A stretch of DNA of 64,000 nt, taken from positions 216,527 to 280,526 of the forward strand of contig NZ_DS264586.1 of NCBI RefSeq assembly GCF_000154225.1. Reading direction: 5' to 3'. Below the pieces are notes generated by a model that saw only the letters and a list, made by a program, of their open reading frames with translations, was not told where the DNA came from and did not search any database. Each line of letters opens with the position of its first letter. Positions within the stretch are counted from its first letter, which is position 1. Position numbers and translations under genes: made by a program. This document shows positions 61,364 through 64,000 of this stretch, piece after piece. This DNA is from Schaalia dentiphila ATCC 17982. GTDB lineage: Bacteria > Actinomycetota > Actinomycetes > Actinomycetales > Actinomycetaceae.

Positions 61364-61735
61364 TCAGGCCTTGGGGCGCTCGCGGCGATCGAGCATGTAC
61401 AGGGCCAGCTTCGAGGGTTCAAGCGCGCGCACGGCGTGCGGCAGGCGCGTGCCGAAGTGGATGACGTCGCCGGGCTTGAGAACAACGGTGCGGCCGTCGG
61501 CCTCGATCTCCAGGGCGCCCTCAAGGGTGTGCAGGATGACGGGCATCGCGGCGGTGTGCTCGCTAAGGATCTCGTCCTTATCGAAGCTGAAGAGGACCAG
61601 GCGCACGCCCTCTGCGTGCATGACGGTGCGCGACACCGTGGCTTCCTCGTTGATCTGAATCATCGAGGCGATGTCCTGCAGGTCCGTCATAATGGGCGTG
61701 GGGACCTCGGTGTTCGATTCGGGCGACAGGCTCAT
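61364..61735 (-). CDS. small cupin-fold protein
   Basis: The 123-residue protein is a single cupin domain. It has SEHTAAMPVILHTLEGAL (motif 1 region, with His) and LKPGDVIHFGTRLPHAVRA (motif 2, with the second His cluster), so it probably binds a metal. Cupins serve as sensors, isomerases or dioxygenases; no function can be assigned. The ATG at 61735 overlaps the methyltransferase stop (ATGA) behind AAGGAG; the longer frame adds an Arg-rich stretch. Confidence 0.82.
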   Translation of the reverse strand: MSLSPESNTEVPTPIMTDLQDIASMIQINEEATVSRTVMHAEGVRLVLFSFDKDEILSEHTAAMPVILHTLEGALEIEADGRTVVLKPGDVIHFGTRLPHAVRALEPSKLALYMLDRRERPKA

Positions 61736-62553
61736 TGGCTCTCCTTGGGTTTGCGTGCGACGATGGCGACGCCGCACAGGTGTCGATCATATTTCTTAAA
61801 CGTGCGCGCCATCGTCGTGACGCGTTCACGCAGGTCTTTGTCCCGCGCGACGTTGCGCATGATGCGCAGCGCTCCGAGCACGCCCTCGTCGGCGACCATG
61901 CGGCCGGGCTTGAGGAGGGCCATCGGAGCCGTGCGTGTTTCCTCCACGACGAGGCCAACCTCTTCGAGCGCGCGCCTCCAGTCGGCGACCGTGAGGGGCC
62001 GGGCGTTGACATTGATGGCGCGTGCCAGCGCGCGGCGGATCTCGGTGGCGGGTTCTTCCGCGATGGAGTCGGGGCGCATCCCCAGCTCGTGGATGACGTA
62101 GCGGCCGCCGGGGCGTAGGATGCGCGCGGCCTCGCTCATGATGGCTCGCTTGGCTTTCTCTCCCTGCATGGAGAGCATGGCTTCGCCGATGACGACGTCC
62201 GCGCTCTCATTCGGCAGGCCGGTTTCGGCCGCGTCGGCGTTCACGCAGCGCCCCACGCCCGAGGCGATGGCATCCACGCGCGCGGAGGCGTTCGGATCGC
62301 GCTCCACGCCGACGTAGGAGGCGGGTCCTACCGCAATAATCGCCGAGGCCGTGACGCCCAGGCCGGGCGCGAACTCGACGACGTCCGAGCCGGGCAAGAC
62401 GGCACGCTTGAGGGCCCAGGTGCTCAGGGCGAGGCCGCCGGGGCGCAGCACCGTCTTTCCGGCGCGCGCGAGCACCCAGTGGCCGGGCGCCTTCTCGACG
62501 GGCCGGTCGGCGAAGGGAAGGGCCTCCGCCAGCGATTCACTGTGAGTTGCCAT
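61732..62553 (-). CDS. class I SAM-dependent methyltransferase
   Basis: The 273-residue protein has the SAM motif I VVEFAPGLGVTASAI, the acidic loop VGVERDPNA, motif III-like ADVVIGEAMLSM and the post-III region RILRPGGRYVIHEL. The substrate is unknown; C-terminal features resemble small-molecule methyltransferases of the UbiE group. The ATG at 62553 follows a TATACT box by seven bases without a ribosome site, so it is probably leaderless. Translation is coupled to the cupin gene downstream. Confidence 0.83.
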   Translation of the reverse strand: MATHSESLAEALPFADRPVEKAPGHWVLARAGKTVLRPGGLALSTWALKRAVLPGSDVVEFAPGLGVTASAIIAVGPASYVGVERDPNASARVDAIASGVGRCVNADAAETGLPNESADVVIGEAMLSMQGEKAKRAIMSEAARILRPGGRYVIHELGMRPDSIAEEPATEIRRALARAINVNARPLTVADWRRALEEVGLVVEETRTAPMALLKPGRMVADEGVLGALRIMRNVARDKDLRERVTTMARTFKKYDRHLCGVAIVARKPKESQ

Positions 62554-62560
62554 ATACGCA

Positions 62561-62566
62561 AGTATA
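62561..62566 (-). promoter_or_regulatory. -10 box placing the methyltransferase gene as leaderless
   Basis: TATACT on the minus strand, seven bases before the ATG at 62553. Confidence 0.5.
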
Positions 62567-62633
62567 GCGTTATCTATTTCTTCACGCAGGGCTATACCCA
62601 CAGAAAATATGCTGACGGAGTCCCGATTCGCCT

Positions 62634-64000
62634 CTACAGGCCGATAATCTCGGCAAACGCTCCCTTAATTGCGTCGAGACGCTCACGCGCCTGCTCACAG
62701 GGCAGCGGCTCCCCCTCGGCGACCGGCAGGATCACCTCGAGGTAGCACTTGAGCTTTGGCTCAGTGCCCGAGGGGCGCGCGATGACGCGGTCCCCCGCCT
62801 CGGTGAGCACAAGGACGCCGTCCGTGGGCGGCAGGCCGCGGTACCCCTGCGACAGGTCCGAGACCTCGACGACAGGAGAGCCTGCCAGGACGCTCGGTGG
62901 CTGGGCACGCAGGCGCGCCATACCGCTGGCGATCTGCTCGATCTGCTCGACGCGGAAGGTCAGCGGCGAGCTCACGTGCAGGCCGTGCAGTCGCGCCAGG
63001 CGCTCCAGCTCGTCCCACACGCTACGCCCCTGCGCCTTGAGGGCGGCGACCAGGGAGGCGGCGACGACCGAGGTCGCGATGCCGTCCTTGTCGCGCACGT
63101 TGCCCGGATCGGGGCAAAAGCCGATGGCCTCCTCGTAGCCGAAGCCGAGGCCCGGTGCCCGGGCGATCCACTTGAAACCGGTGAGCGTCGTGTGGTGCTC
63201 CAGGCCGTGGGCACGGGCAATACGCGAGAGCAGGCGCGAAGACACGATCGAGTTCGCGAGCGAGCCCGTCATACCGCGGGCGGCCAGGAACTCACCCAGC
63301 AGCGAGCCGATCTGGTCTCCGCTCAGCGGACTCCAACCGGTCTCCGAGGTGGGGTCGGGCACCGCGAGCGCGCAGCGGTCCGCATCGGGGTCGACCGCGA
63401 TGATGAGGTCGGCCCCCTCCTCACGCGCCTGCTCGATCGCCATGTCTAGGGCGCCAGCCTCTTCGGGGTTGGGGAAGGGCACGGTCGGGAAGTCCGGATC
63501 GGGATCGGTCTGCGCCGCCACGAGGGAGACGTTGGAGAAACCGGCCTCAGCCAGGACGCGCGAGGTGATCGCGGCGCCCACACCGTGCATGGCGGTCAGG
63601 ACGATGCGCAGGTCCTCACGCGCCGATGCCTCGCCCGAGGCCAGGGCGGACGCGCAGGCCACGTACTCGTCGCGGGGGTCGACCGCCTCGATGAGGTCGT
63701 CGTTCATGGGCACCTGGTCGGCGGGCGGCGTGGCCTTGATGGCCTCGGCGATCTCGGCGTCGAAGGGTGGCACAATCTGAACGCCCTGCCCATCGCCGGT
63801 GACGACGCTGCCGCCCAGGTAGACCTTGTAGCCATTATCCGGGGCGGGGTTGTGGGAGGCCGTCACCATGACGCCCGCGTCGGCGCCGAAGTGGCGTACC
63901 GCGAAGGAGGTAAGCGGAGTCGGGTTCGCCTGGGGCAGCGCGAGGACCCGCACTCCGGCAGCCGAGGCGACGCGGCACGCGGCCGTCGCGAACTCGGAGG
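62634..64000 (-). CDS. phosphoglucomutase/phosphomannomutase, N-terminus beyond the window
   Basis: The frame runs in from the right edge and gives about 455 residues. It contains the phosphoserine loop TASHNPAPDNGYKVYLGG, the metal-binding loop DPDADRC, the sugar-binding GYEEAIGFC and the phosphate-binding RPSGTEPKLKCYLEV. It is an alpha-D-phosphohexomutase, making glucose-1-phosphate or mannose-1-phosphate for nucleotide-sugar synthesis, and so could feed the polysaccharide locus. The first 80 or so residues are missing from the window. Confidence 0.93.
   Translation of the reverse strand, partial: SEFATAACRVASAAGVRVLALPQANPTPLTSFAVRHFGADAGVMVTASHNPAPDNGYKVYLGGSVVTGDGQGVQIVPPFDAEIAEAIKATPPADQVPMNDDLIEAVDPRDEYVACASALASGEASAREDLRIVLTAMHGVGAAITSRVLAEAGFSNVSLVAAQTDPDPDFPTVPFPNPEEAGALDMAIEQAREEGADLIIAVDPDADRCALAVPDPTSETGWSPLSGDQIGSLLGEFLAARGMTGSLANSIVSSRLLSRIARAHGLEHHTTLTGFKWIARAPGLGFGYEEAIGFCPDPGNVRDKDGIATSVVAASLVAALKAQGRSVWDELERLARLHGLHVSSPLTFRVEQIEQIASGMARLRAQPPSVLAGSPVVEVSDLSQGYRGLPPTDGVLVLTEAGDRVIARPSGTEPKLKCYLEVILPVAEGEPLPCEQARERLDAIKGAFAEIIGL

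Overview
The window is a chromosomal stretch from a high-GC actinobacterium. The gene set (two-gene FixX/FixC remnant, eukaryotic-type double 6-phosphofructokinase, DUF3017, NrtR, DtxR-type iron box, Pta-AckA mixed-acid metabolism, LAxSG-type surface anchoring) fits an oral Actinomyces/Schaalia-like anaerobe. That placement is inferred from gene content and not from a marker gene; no rRNA or tRNA gene is visible.

Layout. 1-3562: a C-terminal gene fragment, exonuclease III, and a glyA-folD one-carbon operon behind a ZTP (pfl) riboswitch. 3563-21993: a surface glycopolymer locus. It holds an initiating phosphoglycosyltransferase, a WecG/TagA-type glycosyltransferase, two very large tandem secreted proteins with a fibrinogen-like GGGW domain, a flippase, a membrane-anchored hypothetical, and a tightly overlapping six-gene operon (cytidylyltransferase, CDP-alcohol phosphotransferase, glycosyltransferase, Wzz-like protein, glycosyltransferase, O-antigen-ligase-like protein). 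22264-30521: purU, a GNAT acetyltransferase, mdh, a zinc-type cation efflux protein, fixX with a deletion-scarred fixC/MFS fusion, and a FAD oxidoreductase, interspersed with three gene-poor, repeat-bearing stretches. 30666-39287: transport and surface functions: a MerR/ABC export module, a YhfC intramembrane protease, a wall-anchored nuclease, and an AbrB/ABC/membrane-protein operon. 39341-48343: central carbon genes pgi, pfk, a dicarboxylate/amino-acid symporter, pta and ackA. 48432-54092: an NAD cluster: a Sir2 deacylase, a divergent NAD-kinase-like protein with an SPFH protein, divergent from nrtR-nadE, with a shared dyad between the two transcription units. 54275-58267: an iron-regulated siderophore ABC importer. 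58820-61223: an AT-richer XhoI/PaeR7I-type restriction-modification island. 61364-64000: a methyltransferase-cupin pair and a phosphohexomutase cut by the window edge.

Sequence-level themes. At least seven genes have a TANNNT -10 box six or seven bases before the start codon with no Shine-Dalgarno sequence, so leaderless mRNA looks common. A 12-mer (CCCCGGCCTCGT) occurs eight times exactly, in terminators, beside promoters and inside two coding regions, which is far more than composition predicts. Several stretches carry short tandem or inverted repeats without coding potential. The strongest candidates for something undescribed are the SPFH/NAD-kinase-like pair under a shared NrtR-type dyad, the paired GGGW-domain proteins embedded in the polysaccharide locus, and the dispersed 12-mer.
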